Positions 47,544 through 55,902 of a stretch of 64,000 bases of DNA are shown one piece after another. Source of the DNA: CAWDPQ01 sp049642465. GTDB lineage: Bacteria; Acidobacteriota; Vicinamibacteria; Vicinamibacterales; 2-12-FULL-66-21. A program made the translations under genes and the position numbers. The notes below the pieces were generated by a model. The model searched no databases. It was not told the origin of the DNA and saw only the letters and a list, made by a program, of their open reading frames with translations. Where the stretch lies: contig JBAROV010000135.1 in assembly GCA_049642465.1 (NCBI GenBank), positions 1-64,000 of the forward strand. The letters run 5' to 3'. Positions within the stretch are counted from its first letter, which is position 1, and the number at the start of each line of letters is the position of its first letter.

Positions 47544-48908
47544 ATGAGTTGCAACATTCGGCGGCTGACTTGCGCGGCCGCCGTCGCGTTGGCGCTGTTG
47601 GCGATCGATCCCGGCGCGAATGCTGCGGTCCGCCCGCCAAAACTCGACTACACGATGACGACGCTCGCCAACGGGCTGCAGGTCGTGCTGCTCGAGGACC
47701 ACTCGACGCCAATCGTCCATGCGGAAATCTGGTACCACGTCGGCTCGAAGAACGAGCGTCCGGGCCGGACAGGCTTCGCTCATCTGTTCGAGCACATGAT
47801 GTTCAAGGGATCGAGGAACGTCGAGCCCGAAGGGCATCCGTCATGGATCTCGAGCGTGGGCGGTCAGAGCAACGCGTACACGACCGAAGACGCCACCGTT
47901 TTCTGGCAGACGTTCCCCGCGCAGTACCTTCCGCTCGTCCTGTGGCTCGAAGCCGATCGGATGGCGTCGCTCCGTATTGAAGAAAAGGTTTTCCAGACCG
48001 AGCGAGAGGTCGTCAAAGAAGAGCGCCGCATGCGCGTGGAGAATCAGCCGTACGGTCGTCTGAACGAAATCATCTACGACCAGGCGTTCACCACTCATCC
48101 TTACAAGCATCCAACCATTGGCAGCATGCACGATCTCGAGGCGGCGTCGGTCGACGACGTCCGGGATTTCTTCAGGACTTATTACGTGCCGGAGAACGCA
48201 ACGCTCGTCCTCGTGGGTGACTTCGATACCAAAGAGGCGGCGGGCCTGGTAAGTCAGTACCTCGGACGGGTGCCGAAGGCGTCGCGTCCGGTGCCGCGAG
48301 ACATTCCCAAGGAACCGCCACAGACCAAAGAGCGCCGGGCGCAGTTGGAAGAGAGCTGGCCGCTGCCCGCCGTTGTCGTCGCGCATCACATTACTTTCGA
48401 CGGGCATCCGGATTCGTACCCGCTGCACATTGCGTCGAAGGTGCTGTCCGACGGGCAAAGCTCGAGAATCCACAAATCGCTCGTCTACGACAAGCAGATT
48501 GCCCTTGCGGCCTTTGGCGGCGCCAACATCATCGAAGACCCCAATCTTTTCTTCGCGGTCGCGATCGTTCAGCCCGGCCATACGACGGAAGAAGCCGCGA
48601 CAGCGCTGATTGCTGAGCTCGATCGCCTGAAGGCGGAGCCAATCTCAGAGGCGGAGCTTCAACAGGCGAAGAATCAATTCGCCCGTGATTACATCCTCGG
48701 TCGCGAGTCCAATAAAGAAAAAGCCGCGACCCTCGGCCATGCCGTCGTCATTCACAACGACATCAAGACCGCCGATGGCGAGTTCGACATCTTCCAGAAC
48801 ATGACGACGAAGGACGTCCAGCGCGTCGCGCAGACGTACTTCAAACCGGAGAACCGCCTCGTGCTGACCATCATGCCGAAGTCCGGGTCCCGCGGTCAGA
48901 GCCGATGA
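47544..48908 (+). CDS. M16 family zinc peptidase, catalytic subunit
   Basis: Encodes 454 residues from ATG 47544. A signal peptide (about 1-27) is followed by the pitrilysin domain with the inverted zinc motif HLFEH (H80, E83, H84) and the downstream Glu in EREVVKEERRM, so it should be active. Domain 2 shows PAVVVAHHITFDGHPDSYPLHIASKVLSDGQSSR. Exported, likely periplasmic. The next gene (overlap ATGA) encodes a non-catalytic M16 partner, giving the usual heterodimer. Confidence 0.94.
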   Translation: MSCNIRRLTCAAAVALALLAIDPGANAAVRPPKLDYTMTTLANGLQVVLLEDHSTPIVHAEIWYHVGSKNERPGRTGFAHLFEHMMFKGSRNVEPEGHPSWISSVGGQSNAYTTEDATVFWQTFPAQYLPLVLWLEADRMASLRIEEKVFQTEREVVKEERRMRVENQPYGRLNEIIYDQAFTTHPYKHPTIGSMHDLEAASVDDVRDFFRTYYVPENATLVLVGDFDTKEAAGLVSQYLGRVPKASRPVPRDIPKEPPQTKERRAQLEESWPLPAVVVAHHITFDGHPDSYPLHIASKVLSDGQSSRIHKSLVYDKQIALAAFGGANIIEDPNLFFAVAIVQPGHTTEEAATALIAELDRLKAEPISEAELQQAKNQFARDYILGRESNKEKAATLGHAVVIHNDIKTADGEFDIFQNMTTKDVQRVAQTYFKPENRLVLTIMPKSGSRGQSR

Positions 48909-51124
48909 CCCGGTTCTTTCGCGTGAGCGTCATGCTCGCGTGCGCGCTTGGCTTCGTCGATTCCGATGCCGCGACGGCGCAGGTGCGCGACTGGCCGTCC
49001 GAGCGGCCGCCACGACCGCTGCCGGCGCGTGAAGTCAAGTTCCCTCCCTACGCGATGCGGACGCTCAGCAATGGCCTGCAGGTCGTTGCCGTGTCGCACC
49101 ACGAGCAGCCCGCCGTCAGCCTGAGACTCCTCGTGAGAGCCGGCGGGGCGCTGGATCCAGCCGATAAGCCAGGCGTGGCGTCACTTGCCGCCGCCGTTCT
49201 GGATCAGGGCACGACAACGCGCAGCGCGGAACAGATCGCCGCGACAATCGATTCGATCGGCGGCATCATGGGGTCGGGCTCCGGGACGGATCTGTCGTTC
49301 ATCCAGGCGATCGTGATGAAGGATAGTCTGAACGTCGCGCTCGATCTGGTCTCCGATATCGCGCGGAATCCGGCCTTTGCTCCGGAAGAAGTCGAACGGC
49401 AGCGGCAGCAGATGCTGTCGGGTCTGAAGGTGAGCTACGACGATCCGGAATATCTCGCGGGCGTCGTGTTCGACAGACTCGTCTACGGGTTCCATCCATA
49501 CGGACGGCCCGACGCGGGGACACCGCAGTCGATTGGCGGGATCTCTCGTCAGGATCTGGTGGCGTTTCACAAAGCCTGGTTCGGCCCGAACAACGCCATC
49601 CTGGCAATCGTTGGCGACGTTTCGTCGGAGGAGGCATTCAGCGGCGCCGAACGCGCGTTCGGAAAGTGGACGAAGCTCGAGTCGATCCCGGCTCGCGCCT
49701 CGGATCTTCCGCCGCCAACGCGTCGCGTTGTGGTCATCGATCGACCCGGGGCAGTTCAGACCGAGATTCGAGTTGGCCACGTCGGCGTTCCTCGCAAGCA
49801 CCCGGACTACCTCGCTCTCGACCTGGCAATCAAAATCCTCGGTGGCGAAGGCGGTAACCGGCTTCATCGTGTGCTGCGGTCGGAACGGGGACTCACCTAC
49901 GGGGCGTCAGCCGATATCAACGCCTTGAAGGATGGCGGCGACATCGTCGCGGAGACGGACACCCGCTCCGAGTCCACGGCGGAAGCGCTTCGGCTGATCG
50001 TCGATGAGCTGTGGCGGTTGCAGCGGCAACGCGTCAGCGAGCGGGAGCTTGCGGATGCCCAGGCATATCTGACCGGAAGTTTCCCGCTCACGATCGAAAC
50101 GCCGAGCGCGATCGCGCTCCAGGTGCTCAATGCCGTGTTCTATGGCCTCGACATGGGTGAGCTGCAGACCTTCCGCGAGCGGGTCAATGCCATAACGGTT
50201 GACGACATTCAGCGGGTCGCGCGGACTTATCTTCGCCCGGACCGATTATCCATCGTGCTCGTTGGCGACGCGGACATCTTCGCGAAGCAACTGCCAGGAG
50301 TCGGATTCGAGCAGTACGAGCGCATTGCCGTGAGTGATTTGGATCTCGCGTCGGCTGATCTGCGCCGGCCGGCCCGCGGGGAACCTGAACGTCTTCAGCC
50401 GATTGCGTACCGGCCGCAGCAGTCCGTGAAACGACCCGAGAAGGATGGTTATCGCGTTGCATCCACGTCAGAAGATGCTCGCGCGTTGATTGAACGCGCA
50501 GTCGCCGCAAAGGGCAGCTTGCAGACGTTGCGCGGAGTGCGGACGGTTCGGGCGGTTGCGACGACCGCGATCCTCCAGAGTGACGGAAACCGCGTTGAAG
50601 TACCGACGACCACGTCGATCCGATATCCCGGTGGGTTTCGGATCGACGCGGATCTCCCAGCCGGCAAGCTGGTCCAGACGTTCAATGCGGGCGAGTACTG
50701 GGTACAGGACGACCGTGGCGTTCGCGAGGCGCCGCCTCAGCTTGCGATGGAAATCCGCTCGAACGTGCAGCGGGATGTGATCCCGCTTCTCCTGGGACTG
50801 ACCGAAGGACGCATCACCGCCACGCGCGCGACCGACGAAGTGGAGGGCAGCCGCAAGTTTGCTGTGTTGTACGTGCACGGAGGAGGCATGAGACCGGTCA
50901 GCCTCGTGTTGGACCCGGACTCGGCCGCCATTCTCCGTCAGCGATACGACATGGAGAACGCGACGATCGAGGAACGGTATTCGGATTACCGTCTCGTCGA
51001 CGGCCTGCAGGTCGCGTTCAAGGCCGAAGTCCTCCGCAACGGCACCCCGCTGGTCGAGCGGACCGTCAGAAGCATCGAATTCAACCTGCCGCTCGAACCC
51101 TCACTCTTCACCAGGCCGCGCTGA
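48905..51124 (+). CDS. M16 family protein without zinc site, with C-terminal extension
   Basis: Encodes 739 residues: signal peptide, then an M16 domain (about 45-470) in which the HxxEH site is replaced by ASLAAAVLDQG, so it cannot bind zinc; the R/Y motif RSERGLTYGASADIN of the substrate-closing half is kept. The last 210 residues (from about KRPEKDGYRVAS) form an extra beta-rich domain resembling LolA/outer-membrane lipoprotein-sorting-like folds (AVAAKGSLQTLRGVRTVRAVATTA). Probably pairs with the catalytic subunit encoded just upstream. Confidence 0.9.
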   Translation: MTRFFRVSVMLACALGFVDSDAATAQVRDWPSERPPRPLPAREVKFPPYAMRTLSNGLQVVAVSHHEQPAVSLRLLVRAGGALDPADKPGVASLAAAVLDQGTTTRSAEQIAATIDSIGGIMGSGSGTDLSFIQAIVMKDSLNVALDLVSDIARNPAFAPEEVERQRQQMLSGLKVSYDDPEYLAGVVFDRLVYGFHPYGRPDAGTPQSIGGISRQDLVAFHKAWFGPNNAILAIVGDVSSEEAFSGAERAFGKWTKLESIPARASDLPPPTRRVVVIDRPGAVQTEIRVGHVGVPRKHPDYLALDLAIKILGGEGGNRLHRVLRSERGLTYGASADINALKDGGDIVAETDTRSESTAEALRLIVDELWRLQRQRVSERELADAQAYLTGSFPLTIETPSAIALQVLNAVFYGLDMGELQTFRERVNAITVDDIQRVARTYLRPDRLSIVLVGDADIFAKQLPGVGFEQYERIAVSDLDLASADLRRPARGEPERLQPIAYRPQQSVKRPEKDGYRVASTSEDARALIERAVAAKGSLQTLRGVRTVRAVATTAILQSDGNRVEVPTTTSIRYPGGFRIDADLPAGKLVQTFNAGEYWVQDDRGVREAPPQLAMEIRSNVQRDVIPLLLGLTEGRITATRATDEVEGSRKFAVLYVHGGGMRPVSLVLDPDSAAILRQRYDMENATIEERYSDYRLVDGLQVAFKAEVLRNGTPLVERTVRSIEFNLPLEPSLFTRPR

Positions 51125-51141
51125 CGCGAGGAACCGCAGGC

Positions 51142-52284
51142 ATGCGCGTCATGATCTCCTGCGGGGAGCCATCGGGCGACCTCTACGCCGCATCGCTGGC
51201 TGCAGAACTTCTCCGCATCGATCCGTCGATGATACTCACCGGCTTTGGCGGCGAGCGCTTGCGTCAGGCCGGGGCTCATCTAGTCGGGGATTTTGGCGGA
51301 CTGTCGGTCACAGGCCTCGTCGAAGTCGCCCGTGTCCTACCAAAAACCTACGCCATCTACCGCAAGCTCGTGGCTGACGCCCGCGCGAACCGCCCCGACG
51401 TGTTCGTCGCCGTGGATTTTCCGGACTTCAATTTCCGGCTCGCTCAGGCCGTGCGTCGGCTTGGCGTACCGGTCGTCTATTACATCAGTCCGCAATTGTG
51501 GGCGTGGCGGCCGGGGCGGATGAAGACGATGAAGCGAATCGCGGATCGCGTGCTGGTCATCTTTCCCTTCGAGGCGGAGATGTATCGGAAGGCGGAAGTT
51601 CCCGTCGCGTGGGTCGGGCATCCGTTGCTCGACCGGGCGTGGCCTTCGCGCCCGCGTCACGAGTGGCGTGTTCAGATAGGTGCGCTTCCGGATGTCCCGC
51701 TGGTGGCCCTCCTGCCCGGAAGCCGCGCAAACGAAGTTCGTGAAATCCTGCCGCTGTTGATCCAAACCGCGGATCGCATCAGCGCTCGACTCGGGCGCGT
51801 GCAATTCGTCGTCGCGCGTGCGCCACATCTGGACGATGCGCTGTTTGCGCCCGCCACGGAGCGCGGTGGCATGCTGCTGGTCGAGGGAATGACCGACGAG
51901 GTGTTAGCCGCGGCTGATGTTGCACTGCTGGCATCGGGAACGGTCACCGTGCAGGCAGCGTTGCACGAATGTCCGATGGTCGTCGTCTACCGGCTGGCGC
52001 CGCTGACCTATCGCCTGGGAAAACCGTTCGTTCGTGTCGATACATATGCCATGGCGAATCTCGTTGCGGGACGGACGGTCGTACCGGAGTTGATCCAGGA
52101 CGCGTTCACTCCCCAAGCCGTGGCCGATCAGGCCGTCGATATTCTGACAAACGACGCGAGGGCGTCCCGGATGCGCGCGGATCTCCGGGAAGTGCGGCAG
52201 CGGCTTGGCGATCCAGGTGCCAGCAGGCGCGCTGCAGCCGCTGTTATCGACGTAGTCAGGGCGCGAAGCGGATGCGTAGGGTAG
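51142..52284 (+). CDS. lpxB: Lipid-A-disaccharide synthase
   Basis: Encodes 380 residues of glycosyltransferase family 19: VMISCGEPSGDLYAASLAAEL (N-terminal nucleotide loop), VFVAVDFPDFNFRLA, VVYYISPQLWAWRPGRMKTMKRIADRVLVIFPFE and LLPGSRANEVREILP are diagnostic. It joins two acylated glucosamines on the inner face of the membrane. GAGGAA lies before ATG 51142. 17 bp after the M16 gene. Confidence 0.96.
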   Translation: MRVMISCGEPSGDLYAASLAAELLRIDPSMILTGFGGERLRQAGAHLVGDFGGLSVTGLVEVARVLPKTYAIYRKLVADARANRPDVFVAVDFPDFNFRLAQAVRRLGVPVVYYISPQLWAWRPGRMKTMKRIADRVLVIFPFEAEMYRKAEVPVAWVGHPLLDRAWPSRPRHEWRVQIGALPDVPLVALLPGSRANEVREILPLLIQTADRISARLGRVQFVVARAPHLDDALFAPATERGGMLLVEGMTDEVLAAADVALLASGTVTVQAALHECPMVVVYRLAPLTYRLGKPFVRVDTYAMANLVAGRTVVPELIQDAFTPQAVADQAVDILTNDARASRMRADLREVRQRLGDPGASRRAAAAVIDVVRARSGCVG

Positions 52285-52292
52285 ACTGCAGA

Positions 52293-52853
52293 ATGCTCCG
52301 ATTCCTCGTTCTTAGCGTGGTTTCAGTCGTCCTGATGGCTTCTGCGGTCCGCGCGACAGTACTCCTGCCCGCCGAATTTCGAGAGATCGTCGGCGACTCT
52401 CAGATCATCGCTTACGGTCGCGTAGTCGACGCCGTCTCCGAATTGAGTGACGATCGCAAACGAATCGAAACCATCGTCACCTTCGAAGTTGAAACGTATC
52501 TGAAGGGTGGACCCGGCGAGACACTCACCTTCCGGGTGCCGGGCGGGCAGGTGGGCCGTTACCGAAGCATTACGGTGGGGGCACCGGTGCTCGAGGCCGG
52601 AAATGAAGCCGTCCTGTTCTTGCGGAAACCCGAGCGAGGATTGCCGTACGTCTTCGGCCTGAACCAGGGCGTGTTCCGCGTTCAGCGTGATACGCGGACG
52701 CAGCGACGCCTGGTTGCGGCCCCGCTCCTCGCGCGCGGGGAAACGCCCGAATCCGTTGTGCGCGGCGCGGCGTCACGCCAGCCGATGCCGCTCGAAACCT
52801 TCGGCGCCCAGGTCCGATCCGTCATGGCCGAACTCGCGGAAGGCCGGCGATGA
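52293..52853 (+). CDS. Hypothetical exported protein, coupled to matrixin gene
   Basis: Encodes 186 residues from ATG 52293 (ATG 52272, overlapping lpxB, is the alternative). Signal peptide (MLRFLVLSVVSVVLMASAVRA). A beta-rich domain with DSQIIAYGRVVDAVSE...IVTFEVETYLKGGPGETLTFRVPGGQVGRYRS...GNEAVLFLRK follows. I recognise no named family, though the pattern suggests an OB- or SH3-like fold that gauges a metal- or corrosion-type adaptor. Its stop overlaps the start of the matrixin gene (ATGA), so the two are co-translated and probably act together outside the inner membrane. Confidence 0.75.
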   Translation: MLRFLVLSVVSVVLMASAVRATVLLPAEFREIVGDSQIIAYGRVVDAVSELSDDRKRIETIVTFEVETYLKGGPGETLTFRVPGGQVGRYRSITVGAPVLEAGNEAVLFLRKPERGLPYVFGLNQGVFRVQRDTRTQRRLVAAPLLARGETPESVVRGAASRQPMPLETFGAQVRSVMAELAEGRR

Positions 52854-53860
52854 GAATTCGGACGTTTGCGCTTGCGGCGCTCGTCGCGGCGACGGTCATG
52901 AGCGGGCTCTCGGATCCGGTGCTGGCGTACTTGAAAATCGGCAGTCGCATCCAGGGTCGGACCGTCAGCCTTCGCTGGCGGGACTTTCCGATCCGCTATT
53001 ACGTCACCGACACCGGAACCAGCGACGTCTCAGCCACGCAGTTTCAAGGAGCCGTGACACGAGCGTTCAATACGTGGAACGCCGTCGAAACCGCGACGAC
53101 CTCTTCGCAATTTGCCGGCTTCACTCAGGCCCGGCCACAGAGCGACGACGGCATGGTGGTGATTGGCTATGCCAATCGGCCCGACCTCGAGCGCACCCTT
53201 GCCGCCACGAACTTTCTCGTTGACGTGACGAATGGCGAGATCGTGGAGTCCGACATTTTCTTCAACACCGCCTTCCCGTGGTCGACGTCAGCCAACGGTG
53301 ACAGCGGGCGGTTCGACGTCGAGTCCATTGCCCTCCACGAGATTGGCCACCTGCACGGCCTTGGACACTCCGCGCTGGGCGAAACCGAGGTTCGGCCGGG
53401 CGGGCGCCGGGTGCTGGGAGCCGAGGCCGTCATGTTCCCGATCGCTTTTACCGCGGGGAGCACCGCCGACCGCACACTCAGGGCGGATGACATCGCAGGC
53501 ATCGGCGACATCTATCCACGTGGCAGCGCTGCGTCGCGTCGTCTCGGCAGCATCAGCGGAAAAGTCTCGAAAAGTGGCACCGGTGTTTTTGGCGCGCACA
53601 TCGTCGCCTTCAATCCGTCGACCGGCGCTCTCATCGGCGGCTTCACCCTCGGCGACGATGGCTCGTTCACTATCGCCGGCCTCGAGCCCGGGGCCTACGT
53701 TCTCCGTGTCGAGCCGCTCGACGATGGCGATATCGAAAGCTTCTTCGACACATCGTCGAACGTCGATCTGAATTTCCGAGTCCGCTTCCACGATCGGGTC
53801 GTTGCCGTGCCACGCGGCGGCGGCACGACGGGTGTCGAAATCAGGGTGGATCCGAAGTGA
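52850..53860 (+). CDS. Matrixin-family (M10) metalloprotease with regulatory-like C-domain
   Basis: Encodes 336 residues. Signal peptide (about 1-26), then a metzincin domain (about 40-220) with the zinc motif HEIGHLHGLGHS (H163, H167, H173, catalytic E164) and the Met-turn AVMFPIAF. No propeptide cysteine switch is seen. A C-terminal carboxypeptidase-regulatory-like beta sandwich (about 230-310; GSISGKVSKSGTGVFGAHIVAF, GSFTIAGLEPGAYVLRVEPLDD) may attach it to the envelope or substrate. Overlaps both neighbours by 4 bp. Confidence 0.93.
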   Translation: MRIRTFALAALVAATVMSGLSDPVLAYLKIGSRIQGRTVSLRWRDFPIRYYVTDTGTSDVSATQFQGAVTRAFNTWNAVETATTSSQFAGFTQARPQSDDGMVVIGYANRPDLERTLAATNFLVDVTNGEIVESDIFFNTAFPWSTSANGDSGRFDVESIALHEIGHLHGLGHSALGETEVRPGGRRVLGAEAVMFPIAFTAGSTADRTLRADDIAGIGDIYPRGSAASRRLGSISGKVSKSGTGVFGAHIVAFNPSTGALIGGFTLGDDGSFTIAGLEPGAYVLRVEPLDDGDIESFFDTSSNVDLNFRVRFHDRVVAVPRGGGTTGVEIRVDPK

Positions 53861-54555
53861 GGCGGCTGTTGATTGCCGTCACGGCGATGGCGGTTGTGGT
53901 GTGCGCGTCGCCAGCGTCAGCCCAGGTACGCCGGCCATTGGTGTACCGCGATACTCCGCACGCGGGGTCCTGGGAACTCGGGGGCGGGGTGGTCTGGACG
54001 GGTGGGTTCACCGGCCCGACCAGCTCTGCGGAGCTCACGCGGAACGGTCAATCGAGCGGCGGCTTCGACTTGTTTACCGCTGCGGGCGAGATGAAAGGGG
54101 GCGTTGGCGCTGGCGCCACCATCGCCGTCTTCTTGTCGAGAAGTGTTGCCGTTGAAGGCGGATTCCGGGTTTCGCAGCCGTCTGTCAGGTATCGCTTATC
54201 CGGAGACGCGGAGGAAGCGTCGGACATCACCGCGCAGGAGAACCTGACGCGCTATGTGTTCACCGGGTCACTCCTCGTGCATCTCCGGCGGATGTCGCCA
54301 GGAGTTTCAACGGTGCCGTTCATAGCCGCTGGGGCAGGGTACGTGCGCGACCTGCACCAGGGAAACGAACTGTTGGAAACGGGGACCGAATTCCACGGTG
54401 TTGTGGGATTGAAGTACTGGTTCAACACAACGGCGTCGAACCGGTTCGGGATTCGAGGCGAGGCAGGCGTGTCGATGACCGACGGCGGATTCGATTTCAG
54501 CGACAAATCGCGCCTCGTTCCGATTGCGTCTGCCTCGCTCGTTTATCTGTTCTGA
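53857..54555 (+). CDS. Predicted outer-membrane beta-barrel, coupled to matrixin
   Basis: Encodes 232 residues from GTG 53857, overlapping the matrixin TGA. Signal peptide (MRRLLIAVTAMAVVVCASPASA), then alternating strands (SWELGGGVVWTGGF, SVAVEGGFRVSQPSVRY, GVVGLKYWFNTT, FGIRGEAGVSM) and a terminal Phe (ASLVYLF), as in small OmpA/OmpW-like barrels of 8 strands. No specific family assigned. The operon suggests it works with the protease, for example as anchor or outlet. Confidence 0.8.
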   Translation: MRRLLIAVTAMAVVVCASPASAQVRRPLVYRDTPHAGSWELGGGVVWTGGFTGPTSSAELTRNGQSSGGFDLFTAAGEMKGGVGAGATIAVFLSRSVAVEGGFRVSQPSVRYRLSGDAEEASDITAQENLTRYVFTGSLLVHLRRMSPGVSTVPFIAAGAGYVRDLHQGNELLETGTEFHGVVGLKYWFNTTASNRFGIRGEAGVSMTDGGFDFSDKSRLVPIASASLVYLF

Positions 54556-54785
54556 TCTGGGCGCCCTGAGTCCTTCGACGGCGGCACCGGGTCCGCCTCG
54601 GCCGGCTGGTCGTATCGGCGAGGCGTGGTATCGCGTTGCTCACTCGTTCGCCGGATCAGGTCCTCGCTATCGGCCCGATTCCGGGTGTCACGGCCGGCCG
54701 TCAGTCCGGATGCCGATCCCGTGGACTGGTCGGATGATTTTTCCGCCGTTGGATCGTCGAGGCGTGTGCGGCGTGGACGGGTCAT
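54543..54785 (-). CDS. Small disordered hydrophilic protein (second of a pair)
   Basis: Encodes 80 residues, almost entirely charged or polar with no hydrophobic core (PRRTRLDDPTAEKSSDQS, EDLIRRTSEQRDTTPRRYDQPAEADPVPPSKDS). ATG 54785 overlaps the upstream gene's TGA (ATGA), which strongly supports both being translated. Convergent with the barrel gene, overlapping it by 13 bp. No known family; composition suggests a stress-related intrinsically disordered protein. Confidence 0.6.
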   Translation of the reverse strand: MTRPRRTRLDDPTAEKSSDQSTGSASGLTAGRDTRNRADSEDLIRRTSEQRDTTPRRYDQPAEADPVPPSKDSGRPDQNR

Positions 54786-55066
54786 CGTTCCTCCTGCTTC
54801 CGATCTCCGTGTCCGGCATGCGCCCCTTCTCGCGATTCTCCGCGCTCGGGCAGTGACGTCTGATTCTCGATCTCTTCTCCGATTGGCCGGTTCGTAATAC
54901 CACCGCCCTCGTCAGCGCCGCTCTGTCCCAGCGTCTCGTCGTAACGTTCGACGGTTTCCGAGTCTGCTTTCCAACGGTTGCCTTCGGCCTGCTTCACGCT
55001 CGTCGGCTCGGGCCCCGGGCGCTTGCTCTTCGCTGACGCGTCGTTTGGAACGTTCTTGTTGGCCAT
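54782..55066 (-). CDS. Small disordered hydrophilic protein (first of a pair)
   Basis: Encodes 94 residues from ATG 55066 (GAGGGGA just upstream): MANKNVPNDASAKSKRPGPEP, then a GGGITNRPIGEEIENQTSLPERG segment that I associate with small uncharacterised proteins in Acidobacteria and Bacteroidetes, and a Gly/His/Glu tail. Highly charged, no hydrophobic segment. Coupled to the gene at 54785. The frame continues upstream, but the region lacks coding character. Confidence 0.6.
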   Translation of the reverse strand: MANKNVPNDASAKSKRPGPEPTSVKQAEGNRWKADSETVERYDETLGQSGADEGGGITNRPIGEEIENQTSLPERGESREGAHAGHGDRKQEER

Positions 55067-55131
55067 GCTCCCCTCGTTTCCTGGCCGTCGTGTGGCAAGG
55101 GGCGTGCCCGCTGAGATACAGTCCAGCCGTG

Positions 55132-55902
55132 ATGGAGTCAGACGCCGCGGTGATTGAATTTCACGACGTGTCATTTGCCCGCGCGTCGAAAAGCGTGCTT
55201 CGGCGCGTCTCGTTTCACATCGCACCGGGCGAAACAGTCGCGCTTGTCGGACGCAGCGGGGCGGGCAAGTCCACCATCTTGAAGCTCATCAATCGGATGC
55301 TGTTGCCAACTTCGGGGCGTGTGATTGTCTCGGGACGCGGCACCAGCGAATGGGATCGGTTTGCCTTGCGCCGCGGCATCGGCTACGTCCTGCAGGACGT
55401 TGGACTCTTTCCCCACATGAGCGTTGCCGACAACGTCGCTCTCGTGCCGCGCTTGGCCGGTTGGGATGAAGCGAGAATCGGCCGCCGGGTCCACGAGCTG
55501 TTGAGCCTCGTGGATCTCCCGCCGGCGGAATACGCGACGCGTGCGCCGGAGGAACTGTCTGGCGGTCAGAAGCAGCGTGTCGGAGTCGCACGAGCGCTCG
55601 CCGCAGACCCGTCGATTCTCCTGATGGATGAGCCCTTCGGCGCGCTGGATCCCGTCACGCGAGCAGAGTTGCACCATGCTCTGCGCCGGATTCAAGCCGC
55701 AGTGCGCAAGACGATCGTCATCGTCACTCACGATATGGGTGAAGCGTTCGCTCTCGCGACGCGCATCGGCGTCCTCGCCGACGAAGGAATCGCGATACTC
55801 GATCGTCCCGAAGCCGTCGCTCGTTCGAACGATCCGCGCGTGCGTCCGCTGCTCGAGCCGCTTCTCGAGGCGAGCGCCGCGCTCGAGAGTTCGCGACGGT
55901 GA
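55132..55902 (+). CDS. Osmoprotectant-type ABC importer, ATP-binding protein
   Basis: Encodes 256 residues. Walker A GRSGAGKST, Q-loop YVLQDVGLFPHMSVADNVALVPRL, signature LSGGQKQRVGVARALAADPSILLMDEPFGALDP and H-loop THD. This is the OpuCA/ProV/EgtUA subfamily but without the C-terminal CBS domains, so the ionic-strength sensor of OpuA-type importers is missing. ATG 55132 was chosen over an upstream frame because the ATPase fold starts right after it. Overlaps the next gene (GTGA). Confidence 0.92.
   Translation: MESDAAVIEFHDVSFARASKSVLRRVSFHIAPGETVALVGRSGAGKSTILKLINRMLLPTSGRVIVSGRGTSEWDRFALRRGIGYVLQDVGLFPHMSVADNVALVPRLAGWDEARIGRRVHELLSLVDLPPAEYATRAPEELSGGQKQRVGVARALAADPSILLMDEPFGALDPVTRAELHHALRRIQAAVRKTIVIVTHDMGEAFALATRIGVLADEGIAILDRPEAVARSNDPRVRPLLEPLLEASAALESSRR

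Noticed and set aside
51969..52292. Long N-terminal extension of the secreted protein into lpxB
   Set aside because: Out-of-frame lpxB sequence; the signal peptide begins at ATG 52293.
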